Positions 25,234-35,012 of a stretch of DNA of 64,000 bases are shown here, one piece after another. The stretch is taken from NCBI RefSeq assembly GCF_002195995.1, contig NZ_NHON01000002.1, forward strand, positions 79,971 through 143,970. Reading direction: 5' to 3'. Source of the stretch: Inquilinus limosus (GTDB taxonomy: Bacteria > Pseudomonadota > Alphaproteobacteria > DSM-16000 > Inquilinaceae). Each line of letters opens with the position of its first letter. Within the stretch, counting starts at the first letter, position 1. Below the pieces are notes generated by a model. The model did not search any database and had not been told where the DNA came from. It saw only the letters and a list, made by a program, of their open reading frames with translations. The position numbers and the translations under genes were made by a program.

Positions 25234-26034
25234 TCACCAGGTGGCGTCGAGACCGAGCAGCCTCAGCGCCTCGTGCCGCAGCGCCGCCAGATGCGGGTCG
25301 CCGCGATGGCGCGGATAGGGGCGGTCATTGGCGATCTCGGCCGCGATCCGGGCCGGCCGGTCGCTCAGCACGATCACCCGGCTGGCCAGGATCAGCGCCT
25401 CCTCGATGTCATGGGTGACCAGGAGGGCGCTGAAGCCCTTGCGCCGCCACAGTTCGACCAGCTCGCCCTGCATGGTCAGGCGGGTGAGGGAGTCGAGCTT
25501 GCCGAGCGGCTCGTCCAGGATCAGCAGGCTGGGATCGTTGACCAAAGCGCGGGCCAGGGCGGCGCGCTGGGCCATGCCGCCGGACAGCTGGCGCGGATAG
25601 GCGCCGCCGAAGCCGGACAGCCCGACCAGCCGCAGCGCCTCGTCGACCCGGCCGCGCCGGCTGTGCAGCAGCCCCTGCGCCTGCGGCCCGAGGGCGACGT
25701 TGTCCCAGACCGTGCGCCACGGGAACAGCGTCGGGTCCTGGAACACCACGACGCGCGAGGGCGAGGTCGAGCGGATCGCCGCGCCGTCGGCGAGGATGGC
25801 GCCGGCGGTCGGCGGCTCCAGCCCCGCCACCAGCCGCAGCAGGGTGGACTTGCCGCAGCCCGACGGGCCGAGCAGGGCCACGAACTCCCCCGGCTCGATG
25901 GCCAGGCTGATGCGGTCCAGGACCGGCAGCGTCGCGCCCTCCAGCTCGAACTGGTGGCTGACGTCGCGGATCTCGATCCGGGCGCCCTCCACCAGGGCCC
26001 CGGGCGCCGCCTCGTGGATCGCCGCCGCTACCAT
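25234..26034 (-). CDS. ABC transporter ATP-binding protein, nitrate/sulfonate/taurine type (SsuB/TauB-like)
   Basis: Cytoplasmic ATPase, 266 residues. Walker A GPSGCGKST near residue 50, Q-loop VFQDPTLFPW, signature LSGGMAQR, Walker B LLILDEP and switch His in VTHDIEE. Last gene of the minus-strand operon. The ATG at 26034 overlaps the end of the permease gene by 7 bases; the long frame further upstream is a shadow of the permease gene. The FPWRTVWDN stretch is characteristic of the sulfonate/nitrate/taurine ATPase family. Confidence 0.92.
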   Translation of the reverse strand: MVAAAIHEAAPGALVEGARIEIRDVSHQFELEGATLPVLDRISLAIEPGEFVALLGPSGCGKSTLLRLVAGLEPPTAGAILADGAAIRSTSPSRVVVFQDPTLFPWRTVWDNVALGPQAQGLLHSRRGRVDEALRLVGLSGFGGAYPRQLSGGMAQRAALARALVNDPSLLILDEPLGKLDSLTRLTMQGELVELWRRKGFSALLVTHDIEEALILASRVIVLSDRPARIAAEIANDRPYPRHRGDPHLAALRHEALRLLGLDATW

Positions 26035-27050
26035 CGCACCACCCCCTTCTGCCAGGCCAGCAGCCGATCGCGCAGCCGGAACAGCAGCGTGATCAGGCCG
26101 GAGAACACCAGCGCCATCACGATCAGCGCCGCATACATGTTGGAGTAGGAGGCCCAGCCCTGGGCCCATTGCAGGTACCAGCCCAGGCCCGACTTCACGC
26201 CCATCATCTCGGCCGCCACCAGCACCGAGAAGGAGGCGCCGAGGCCCATGAACAGGCCGACGAAGACATGCGGCAGGGCGGCCGGGATGGCGACGCGCAG
26301 GACCAGGAAGCGCTCGCCGGCGCCGAGCGTGCGGGCGACGTCGTAATAGGCCCGGTCGACGCTGGCGACGCCGGACCAGGTCAGGACGGTGACCGGGAAC
26401 CAGGTGGCCAGGCCGATCAGGAAGACGGCGGCCGCCCAGCTGGATGGAAAGAAGAAGAAGGCGAGCGGCAGCAGCGCGGTCGACGGAATGGGCCCGAGCA
26501 GCCGCAGCACCGGATGCACCCAATAGCCGAGCTGACGCGACCAGCCGACCGCGACGCCGGTCAGGAAGCCGGAGACGGCGCCGAGGACATAACCGTTGGC
26601 CAGCAGCCAGAGGGAGTTCAGCAGGCTGTCCCCGAGGCGCGGCCAGTCATCGGCATAGACCTCGATCAGCGCCTGCGGCGGGGCGAAGAACGGGACGGGG
26701 AGGAGGGCCAGCTTGGCCGTCACCACCTCCCACGCCGCGAACAGCGCCGGCAGCACCACCAGCCAGGGGCCGGCCGGCCGCAGCCAGGCGAAGACCGGCC
26801 CCAGCCGCCGGCCCAGCACCGCCGTGGCGGCGAGCAGGGCGGCCAGGACGGCGACGCCGATCGCGAATTCGGCGGTATAGGCCCAGTCGGTGAAGCCGAC
26901 CTTCCGGTTCGGCCATTGCCAGGTCAGGGCCGCCAGCGCCAGCCAGGCCGCGGCCGCGGCCAGCCCGGTGGTCCATAGGCGGTCCGGTGGCGCCGGGCGC
27001 GCGGCGGCCGTGGCCGGCGTGCCGGCCAGGCTTTGGTCAAGCGAGGACAT
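26028..27050 (-). CDS. ABC transporter permease, nitrate/sulfonate/taurine type (SsuC/TauC-like)
   Basis: Membrane subunit, 340 residues. It is longer than usual: an N-terminal hydrophobic pair (about residues 25-80) precedes the standard core, which starts near residue 95. The core shows FLTGVAVGW and a LGPIPSTALLPLAFFFF region typical of the SsuC family, and the ATPase-contact loop DVARTLGAGERFLVLRVAIP. Overlaps the binding-protein gene before it by 14 bases and the ATPase gene after it by 7. Confidence 0.9.
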   Translation of the reverse strand: MSSLDQSLAGTPATAAARPAPPDRLWTTGLAAAAAWLALAALTWQWPNRKVGFTDWAYTAEFAIGVAVLAALLAATAVLGRRLGPVFAWLRPAGPWLVVLPALFAAWEVVTAKLALLPVPFFAPPQALIEVYADDWPRLGDSLLNSLWLLANGYVLGAVSGFLTGVAVGWSRQLGYWVHPVLRLLGPIPSTALLPLAFFFFPSSWAAAVFLIGLATWFPVTVLTWSGVASVDRAYYDVARTLGAGERFLVLRVAIPAALPHVFVGLFMGLGASFSVLVAAEMMGVKSGLGWYLQWAQGWASYSNMYAALIVMALVFSGLITLLFRLRDRLLAWQKGVVRW

Positions 27051-28080
27051 CGGGGGCGATCACCTTGGCGAATTCGGTGGCGTCGGTGCCGGGCCGGATC
27101 ACGTGGATCAGCTTCAGATCCTCGGTGAAGGCGGCGATCTCGCCGCGCAGATGGGCGCCGGTCGAGGCGTGGTTATGGGTGTGGCTGCGCAGGATCGCCT
27201 CGACGACCTCCGGCTTGACGTCGCCGGGGATGAAGGGGGCGAAGATCTGCGCCGTCTCGGCCGGGTTCGCCGCCGTCCAGTGCTGGGCGTCGATGAAGGC
27301 GCGGGCCAGCGACGCCGCGACCTCCGGCTCGTCGCGCAGCAGGCTGCCGCGGATGCCCAGCACGCAGCAGGTCTTGGTGGCGTAGTCGCCGTCCAGGTTG
27401 GTGGCGATCTCGGTCAGCCCGTCGCGCTCGCGCAGGAACCAGGCGTTCGGATCCTCGATCGCGACCGCCTGGACCTCGCCCTTCTTCACCACCTCGGGGA
27501 ACAGGTCGCCGGGATATTGCCGCCAGTCGACCTGCTCCGGGTCGATGCCCTCCTTGGCCAGGCGGATGGCGAAGAAGTTCTTCACCGGGCTGGCCTGGTC
27601 GGTGACGGCGACCGCCTTACCGCGCAGGTCGGCGACCTTGGTGATGCCGGAGGAGGCGGAGGCCAACAGGCGCATGCAGCCGCCATGGGTGCCCACCGCG
27701 AGGCGGACGTCGAAGCCCTGCTCCAGCGGCTTCAGCCAGCGCAGCGCCATGCCGATGCCGCCATCGGCATGGCCGGTGGCGATGGCCTCCAGCAGCTGGT
27801 CGGTCGGGCCGCTGTACTGGATGTGCTCCACCTCCAGCCCGTATTTGCCGAAGAAGTCGCGTTTCAGCGCCACCGAGATCGGCGACTGGCAGACCGCCGT
27901 CTGGCTCCAGGCCAGCTTCAGCTTGCGGGGGGCTGCGGCCTGGGCCCAGGATCGCCGGCCCGGCAGCGCCAGGGGGGCGATGCTGCCGGCCGCCGCGGCC
28001 GCGCGCAGCAGCTTGCGGCGGGAGACGGTGCCGCAGCCGACGGCCGCGGCCGCGGGCGTGGGGGCGCGGTGGCCGGTCAT
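27037..28080 (-). CDS. ABC transporter substrate-binding protein, SsuA/TauA-like (copy 2)
   Basis: Periplasmic receptor, 347 residues, with a Tat-type signal (TVSRRKLLRAAAAAG, cleavage near a WAQA site). The mature protein is clearly paralogous to the gene just upstream: both share TDQLLEAIATG, a conserved HGGC motif, KNFFAI and CCVLGIRGSLL. Start at 28080 overlaps the stop of the paralogue as ATGA. SsuA/NMT1-type proteins bind sulfonates, taurine, nitrate or pyrimidine precursors; which applies here is open. Confidence 0.9.
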   Translation of the reverse strand: MTGHRAPTPAAAAVGCGTVSRRKLLRAAAAAGSIAPLALPGRRSWAQAAAPRKLKLAWSQTAVCQSPISVALKRDFFGKYGLEVEHIQYSGPTDQLLEAIATGHADGGIGMALRWLKPLEQGFDVRLAVGTHGGCMRLLASASSGITKVADLRGKAVAVTDQASPVKNFFAIRLAKEGIDPEQVDWRQYPGDLFPEVVKKGEVQAVAIEDPNAWFLRERDGLTEIATNLDGDYATKTCCVLGIRGSLLRDEPEVAASLARAFIDAQHWTAANPAETAQIFAPFIPGDVKPEVVEAILRSHTHNHASTGAHLRGEIAAFTEDLKLIHVIRPGTDATEFAKVIAPDVLA

Positions 28081-29090
28081 GACAGCACGTCCTCGGTGAC
28101 GGTTTCGGCGAACAGCGCCGGGTCGGTGCCGGAGCGCAGCACCTTCACCAGCTTCAGGTCCTCGGCATAGGCCTTGATCTCGGCTCTGAGCTCCAGCCCT
28201 GCCGGGTGGTGGCCATGGGTCAGGGTGCGCAGCACGGCGGTCAGGTCGGCCGCGCTGGCGGTCGACATCGAGGTGCAGATCTGCGCCGTCGCCTCCGGAT
28301 GCTGCACCACCCAGTCCGACGCCTCCAGGATGGCGCGGCTCAGCGCCGCCGCGGTCGGCCGGTCGTCCTGGATCAGGCTGCCGCGGATGCCCAGCACGCA
28401 GCACACCTTCTCGCGATACTCGCCCGACAGGTTGGTGGCGATCTCGACCAGATCCGGCTGGGTCTTCTGCAGCAGATACAGGTTCGGGTCGCCATCGGCG
28501 ATCGCCTGGATCTCGCCCTTCTGCACCGCCAGCCCCAGCAGGTTGGCCGGGTATTGGCGCCAGGTGATCTCGTGCTCCGGGTCGATGCCGTGCTTGGTCA
28601 GGTAGATGGCGAAGAAGTTCTTGCCCGGGCTGGCCAGATCGCTGACCCCGACGGTCTTGCCGCGCAGGCTCTCCAGAGTCGTCACCCCGGCGGCCTGGGA
28701 GCCGACCAGGCGCGAGCAGCCGCCATGTGAGCTGGCGGTCAGCTTGACGTCGAAGCCCTGCTCCAACGCCTTCAGCCAGCGATGCACCATGCCGATGCCG
28801 GCATCGGCATTGCCGGTGGCGATCGCCTCCAGTAGCTGGTCGGTCGAGCCGGCGAAATTGATCAGCTCGACGTCCAGGTTGTGCTTCTCGAAGATGCCCT
28901 GGGTCACGGCCACAGGGATCGGCGACAGGCAGATCGCGGTGGCGTTCCAGGCCAGCTTGACCGGCACCGGCTGCGCCGGGGCCGCGCTCTGGGCCCAGAC
29001 CCGGGTGCCGAGCGCCGACAGCGGCGCCGCGGCCGCGGCCAGGCCGGCGGCCTGCAGCACGTCACGGCGGGACAGGTTGAATCGTGGCAT
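28077..29090 (-). CDS. ABC transporter substrate-binding protein, SsuA/TauA-like (copy 1)
   Basis: Periplasmic receptor, 337 residues, Tat-type signal (FNLSRRDVLQAAG, cleavage near VWAQS). It aligns along its whole length with the gene that follows, at roughly half of positions by eye. GAGGAGGA lies upstream of the ATG at 29090. Two tandem receptors serving one permease and ATPase suggest related but distinct ligands. It is preceded by an OsmC-family gene on the same strand. Confidence 0.9.
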   Translation of the reverse strand: MPRFNLSRRDVLQAAGLAAAAAPLSALGTRVWAQSAAPAQPVPVKLAWNATAICLSPIPVAVTQGIFEKHNLDVELINFAGSTDQLLEAIATGNADAGIGMVHRWLKALEQGFDVKLTASSHGGCSRLVGSQAAGVTTLESLRGKTVGVSDLASPGKNFFAIYLTKHGIDPEHEITWRQYPANLLGLAVQKGEIQAIADGDPNLYLLQKTQPDLVEIATNLSGEYREKVCCVLGIRGSLIQDDRPTAAALSRAILEASDWVVQHPEATAQICTSMSTASAADLTAVLRTLTHGHHPAGLELRAEIKAYAEDLKLVKVLRSGTDPALFAETVTEDVLS

Positions 29091-29113
29091 GGACCATCCT
29101 CCTCGTCGCGACG

Positions 29114-29662
29114 TCATTCCGCCGCCACGGCGGCCGGTGTCTGGGACAGCCGGATCTCGCCGGCGATGGCCTGCGGCTGGCGCAGCAGGTTCAGGATCGG
29201 GCAGTTGCGCTCCACCGCCTCCCGCAGCGCCTCGATCTCGGCCGGCGCGGCGGGGGAGGCGATCGACGCCGCGTAGCGGATGCCGTGCGGATAGATCGGC
29301 ACGGCCTCGAAGCCGGGGGAGCCGGCGCGCGGGTCGATCGTGCCGGTGATCTCCAGCTCCAGCGAGTCGAGCGGCACCCCGAGGGCGGCCGCCTGGATCA
29401 GGAAGGTGTGGGTCAGGCAACTGCCGAGCACGCCGAGCTGCAGCTCCGGCGAGCTCGGGCCCAGGTCGTAGCCGGCGAAATCCGCCTCGCTGTCGCTGAT
29501 CACCTGGAAATCACGGATGCGGATGCGGCGGATGCCGCTGCGGCCCTCGGCGCTCACATGCGCCGTCAGCGTCTTCGGGCCGGCCTCGCCGGCGGCGACA
29601 CGGGCCCTGCGCGCGACGATCGCCGCGCGCTTCTGGCCGAGATACTCGTTGAGCGTGGTCAT
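29114..29662 (-). CDS. OsmC family protein
   Basis: Cytosolic thiol protein, 182 residues. The two redox cysteines of the OsmC/Ohr family are present, in LGSCLTHTF (on the central helix) and NCPILNLL. Family members reduce organic hydroperoxides or act on sulfur compounds. GAGGAGG precedes the ATG at 29662. It leads the binding-protein genes with a gap of 23 bases, so it is very likely in the same operon, a linkage that would suit sulfur-compound metabolism. Confidence 0.87.
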   Translation of the reverse strand: MTTLNEYLGQKRAAIVARRARVAAGEAGPKTLTAHVSAEGRSGIRRIRIRDFQVISDSEADFAGYDLGPSSPELQLGVLGSCLTHTFLIQAAALGVPLDSLELEITGTIDPRAGSPGFEAVPIYPHGIRYAASIASPAAPAEIEALREAVERNCPILNLLRQPQAIAGEIRLSQTPAAVAAE

Positions 29663-29703
29663 TCGAATCCTCCTCGAAGCGGGATCGCCGGTCGGCCAGG
29701 TCC

Positions 29704-29901
29704 CTAGGACGCCATTGTGTTCACGGGTATTTCCGAGGCCGGTGCGGTGCCGCCCTGCGCGATCCGGCCCAACTGCTCGATCGCGAGGTGGCGATGTTGC
29801 CGTCCCGCCCGAAGCTCTCCGCCTCCTCGCGGATGGCGCCACGACATGCCGCCCCGCGGGTTGAAGAAGAACGCACTCAGGATGATGTGCCGGCGCGACA
29901 T
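29704..29901 (-). pseudogene. N-terminal stub of an LLM-class flavin monooxygenase (NtaA/SnaA/DszA-like)
   Basis: The 65-codon ORF begins MSRRHIILSAFFFNPRGG and then MSWRHPR, matching the start of the NtaA/SnaA/DszA family of flavin-dependent monooxygenases (usually about 440 residues). AAGGAG lies 6 bases before the ATG, so expression signals are intact, but after about 25 residues the sequence loses family character and soon stops. It heads the OsmC/importer operon. Read as a gene that lost nearly all of its body by deletion and frameshift. Confidence 0.5.
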
Positions 29902-29944
29902 CGCGCACTCCTTGCAGATCGGGGAGCGGGTGGCGGCGGCCGTA

Positions 29945-30245
29945 TCGATTCAGCCGTTCTTCTAGTAGTTCATCAGAATATTATATGAATCAAGAGTAGA
30001 AATATAAATAATATACAAATATTATGAGTTATATGGTGTTTCCAGGCAACCCGAGATGGACGGCATGCCAGCGTTTGCGGCGGCCGCCCCGGGGAGGTGG
30101 GTTCAGGTCGGCGACAGGGCAGAAGGGTTGATGACCGAGGTCGGGCTTCAAGGGTGGGCGATACGGCGATACCGGCACGACCCGCTTCTTCAAACTGAAA
30201 TATCTTATAAATCATGTACAAAAAATAATATTGACTCTTGAAAAT
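29945..30245. other. AT-rich intergenic island, no gene seen
   Basis: Between the monooxygenase stub and groES lie over 590 bases without a gene. Parts at 29960-30045 and 30190-30245 are strikingly AT-rich against the surrounding high GC, including an interrupted dyad TTCAT (29969-29973) with ATGAA (29985-29989). It probably holds promoters for the minus-strand operon and for groESL. No CIRCE (TTAGCACTC-N9-GAGTGCTAA) element was found. The stretch 30270-30480 shows nothing recognisable. Confidence 0.6.
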
Positions 30246-30264
30246 GTCATTTCATACGCTATCC
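30237..30264 (+). promoter_or_regulatory. Candidate RpoH (sigma-32-like) heat-shock promoter for groESL
   Basis: CTTG at 30237-30240 (CTTGAAA in full), a 17-base spacer, then GCTATCC at 30258-30264. This resembles the alphaproteobacterial RpoH pattern CTTG-N17-CYTATNT. An overlapping TTGACT at 30231 could serve as a housekeeping -35 box. The leader to groES would be about 220 bases, which is long but not excluded. Confidence 0.5.
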
Positions 30265-30495
30265 CATGCCGAGCTTCCTCGGCACCCTTGCCGTCGGCCG
30301 GATCCGCCTGATGACCGCTTTCGCCAGCCTGCATGCCTCGACCCCGCCCGCCTCCGGGCGCCGGTGGTGTCGCGGCCGCTGTCGTCCGGTCTGATCCGCC
30401 GGCCTATCCCCCTATCCCGTTCGAACCCGGAAGCGCCGCCTGAACTTGCGGATCGCCGCGGCCATGCGCCTTCCCGACATCCGAGGAGCATACCC

Positions 30496-32473
<1,978 letters not shown>

Positions 32474-32518
32474 TCGCGTATCGGATTCGCCGCCGGCGGA
32501 CCCGATATAGTCTCGAAG

Positions 32519-32549
32519 GACGGCCGCGGACATCCAGCGGCCGTCTTTT
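32519..32549 (+). terminator. Rho-independent terminator of groESL
   Basis: GACGGCCGC (32519-32527) pairs perfectly with GCGGCCGTC (32537-32545) across a 9-base loop, followed by TTTT. It starts 45 bases after the groEL stop. Confidence 0.88.
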
Positions 32550-32873
32550 GCTTCATCCTCCGGATCATGCCGTCACCACCTGGGTCGCCAGGCTGCCTGC
32601 CCTTGGCGCGCATCTGCGCGCTGATCTCCGACCACCGGCATGGGCTCGATATCGGGCAAATGATGCCGTCAATTCTTGCATGCCATTGGTGTCGGGGCAT
32701 CGACGCGGCGTCTCCTTGTGGCGCTCCTCGGCCGGCCTTGGAGCTCCCATCCCATTGTCCCATGCGTTTCAGAGTGTCTGGAAGGACCGATCGGGTCGCG
32801 GTAATGGTGCCGGCGGATGGATGCCTCGCCATGTCGCCGATCGAGGCGATCAGGATCACCCGGCGGAGGTCGT
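32550..32873. other. Intergenic region, no gene seen
   Basis: Between the groESL terminator and the response-regulator gene I find no convincing ORF on either strand. Only the ribosome-binding site GGAGG at about 32864 is recognisable; the region presumably carries the regulator's promoter. Confidence 0.5.
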
Positions 32874-33548
32874 ATGCGCGTGCTTCTCGTCGAGGATGAG
32901 CCGGAGATGGCCGCGGTCCTGGCCGCGGCCCTTGCGGTGCGGGATTTCGTCGTCGATCGCGCCGCCTCTCTGGCCGAGGCCGAGGCCGCGGCGCGATGCG
33001 CGGAGTATCGCGTCATCATCGCGGACCGGCGCCTGCCGGACGGCGACGGGCTGAGCCTGGTGCGGGCCCTCCGCCGATCGGGCATCGGGGTGCCCGTGAT
33101 CATGCTCACGGCCCGCGGTGACGTCGGCGACCGGGTCTCCGGCCTCGAGGCCGGCGCCGACGACTATCTCGCCAAGCCTTTCGCCTTCGAGGAACTCCTG
33201 GCCCGGCTGCGCGCCGTGCTGCGGCGGCCGCCGGAGGCGCGGCCGGATTTCGCCCGGCTGGGCCGGCTGGAATTCGACCTGGGCCATCGCGAGGCGCTGG
33301 TCGACGGCCGTCCCCTACCGCTGCGGCGGCGGGAGCTGGCGATCTTGGAGGCCCTGATCCAGCGCCGGGAGCGCGCGGTGCTGCGCGAGACGCTGGAATC
33401 CGCGGTCTACGGCCTCGACGACGAGATCCAGTCGAACTCGCTCGACGCCCATATGTCCAGGCTCCGGCGCAAGCTCGCAGAGGCGGATGCCGGGGTCGAG
33501 ATCCGCAGCATCCGCGGCGTCGGCTATCTGCTGCGGGCCGCACCATGA
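32874..33548 (+). CDS. OmpR/PhoB-type response regulator
   Basis: DNA-binding response regulator, 224 residues. The receiver domain (1-115) has acidic pair EDE near the start, phospho-acceptor Asp in IIADRRLPDG (about residue 51), and Lys in LAKPF (about 101). The winged-helix effector domain (about 130-220) ends in IRSIRGVGYLL. GGAGG precedes the ATG at 32874. No kinase gene is adjacent; the nearest is the sensor kinase at 40865, on the far side of the efflux operon, making it the likely partner. It converges with the TolC-type gene. Confidence 0.93.
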   Translation: MRVLLVEDEPEMAAVLAAALAVRDFVVDRAASLAEAEAAARCAEYRVIIADRRLPDGDGLSLVRALRRSGIGVPVIMLTARGDVGDRVSGLEAGADDYLAKPFAFEELLARLRAVLRRPPEARPDFARLGRLEFDLGHREALVDGRPLPLRRRELAILEALIQRRERAVLRETLESAVYGLDDEIQSNSLDAHMSRLRRKLAEADAGVEIRSIRGVGYLLRAAP

Positions 33549-33560
33549 CGGGAGGCCGGC

Positions 33561-33577
33561 GACCGGCGCGGCCGGTC
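33561..33577. terminator. Possible bidirectional hairpin between convergent genes
   Basis: GACCGGC (33561-33567) and GCCGGTC (33571-33577) form a perfect 7-bp stem with a 3-base loop in the 27-base gap between the response-regulator and TolC-type stops. No T-run, so termination is only suggested. Confidence 0.35.
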
Positions 33578-35012
33578 ACCCGTCGACCGAGGTGCCCCAC
33601 CAGCGGGATCGGGTCGTGCGGTAGTCCGGCTCCGGATCATAGATCTCGACCGGCAGCGCCAGGTCGCGGGCGGTGAGGGTGCCGATGGCGGCGCGGAGCT
33701 GATAGCCGGCGACCACCTCGTTGCGCCGCGCCTCCACCAGGTTGAGCTGGGCGTTGAGCAGGTTCTGCTGCTCGGTCAGGACGTCGAGCACGGTGCGCGA
33801 GCCGACCTGGGCCTCCTGCCGCAGGCCGTCCACCGCCATCGTCTCGGCCCTGACCGCCACCTGGAACGACGTGATCGCCGCCCGCGCGGTGACCAGCGAC
33901 TGCCAGGCCTGGACGGCGCTCTGGATCGCCTGGCGCCGCTGGGCCTCGATCTGGATCCGCTTCTGGCCATGGGCATAGCGCGCCTGGCGCACCAGGGAGT
34001 CCTGGTTGCCCTGGGCATAGAGCGGGATGGTCAGCTGGGCGACGATCGCCGCGGAATCGATGCGGTTCTGCGCCCCGCCGCCGGACCGCGGATGGGAGAC
34101 CGTCGAATACTGCCGCTGGATCCGCGCCTGCAGGTCGATCGACGGCAGCAAGGCGCCGAACTGCAGGTCGATGGCGTCGGCCGCCGCGCGCTCGCTGAAC
34201 AGCGCGGCGACGATGCCCGGATGGTTCGCCTGGGCCTTCTGGATCGCATCCTGCATCGAGGCCGGCAGCCCGGCCGGCACCGCCGGCGTCTCCAGCGTCC
34301 CCGGCGGCCGGCCGACGATGCGCTCGAAGACGGCGCGGCTGGTGCGCAGCGTGCCCTCCGCCTCGACCCGGCCGGCGACGGCGCCAGCCAGGCCGGCTTC
34401 GGCCTGGCTGACATCGGTCGGGGTCACCTCGCCGACATTGAACCGGTCGCGGGTGGCCTGCAGTTGCTGGCCCAGCACCGCCTCGTTGTTGCGTCGGACG
34501 TCGAGCGCCGCCCGGGCCCGGACCATGTCGGCATAGGCGGTCGCGGCGTCCAGCAGCACCGTCTGCTCCGTGGTCTGGACGACGGCGCGGGTGGCCATGA
34601 CCGTGTTCTCGGCCTGGTTCACCGCGGCACGGGTGCGACCGCCATTGTAGAGATTCTGGTTGACGGTGATGCCGATCGTGGCCGGGTTGACCTCGTGCCA
34701 TCGGCCGTCCCGGCCGCCCGAGGGCAGGGCGGTGCCGCCGTGCTGCCCGTCGGTCTGCGTGCTGGTGAACTGGCTCTCGATGCTGGCGCTCGCGCTGACC
34801 GACGGCCGGTAGCCCGACAGGGCCTGGGCGACGCCTTCATTGACCGCCTTCAGGTTGGCGATGTCGGCGGCGAGGTCCGGATTGGTGGCATAGGCCGACG
34901 CCAGCGCCTCGGTGAGCGACTGCGCCGAGGCCGTTCCCGCGGCCGGCGACAGCGCGATGACGAGCATGGCCGCCCGGAAGCGGCTCAACCCAACTGTCAT
35001 GATCGGTTTCAT
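33576..35012 (-). CDS. TolC family outer-membrane channel protein
   Basis: Outer-membrane exit duct of the efflux system, 478 residues. A signal peptide (FRAAMLVIALSPAAGTASAQ) precedes the mature start at about 31. Two halves of long coiled-coil helices follow, with the paired family segments (AYATNPDLAADIANLKA and, in the second half, RQAQIEAQRRQAIQSAVQ-type helices). The ATG at 35012 overlaps the SDR stop as ATGA; a Met at 35000 with more usual GGAG spacing is an alternative. Last gene of the minus-strand efflux operon. Confidence 0.92.
   Translation of the reverse strand: MKPIMTVGLSRFRAAMLVIALSPAAGTASAQSLTEALASAYATNPDLAADIANLKAVNEGVAQALSGYRPSVSASASIESQFTSTQTDGQHGGTALPSGGRDGRWHEVNPATIGITVNQNLYNGGRTRAAVNQAENTVMATRAVVQTTEQTVLLDAATAYADMVRARAALDVRRNNEAVLGQQLQATRDRFNVGEVTPTDVSQAEAGLAGAVAGRVEAEGTLRTSRAVFERIVGRPPGTLETPAVPAGLPASMQDAIQKAQANHPGIVAALFSERAAADAIDLQFGALLPSIDLQARIQRQYSTVSHPRSGGGAQNRIDSAAIVAQLTIPLYAQGNQDSLVRQARYAHGQKRIQIEAQRRQAIQSAVQAWQSLVTARAAITSFQVAVRAETMAVDGLRQEAQVGSRTVLDVLTEQQNLLNAQLNLVEARRNEVVAGYQLRAAIGTLTARDLALPVEIYDPEPDYRTTRSRWWGTSVDG

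Noticed and set aside
29973..30221. 82-codon minus-strand ORF in the AT-rich gap before groES
   Set aside because: Ends in low-complexity hydrophobic AT-derived residues and shows no family; likely chance.
30241..30495. Search for a CIRCE element before groES
   Set aside because: No TTAGCACTC/GAGTGCTAA pair is present, so HrcA control is not supported.
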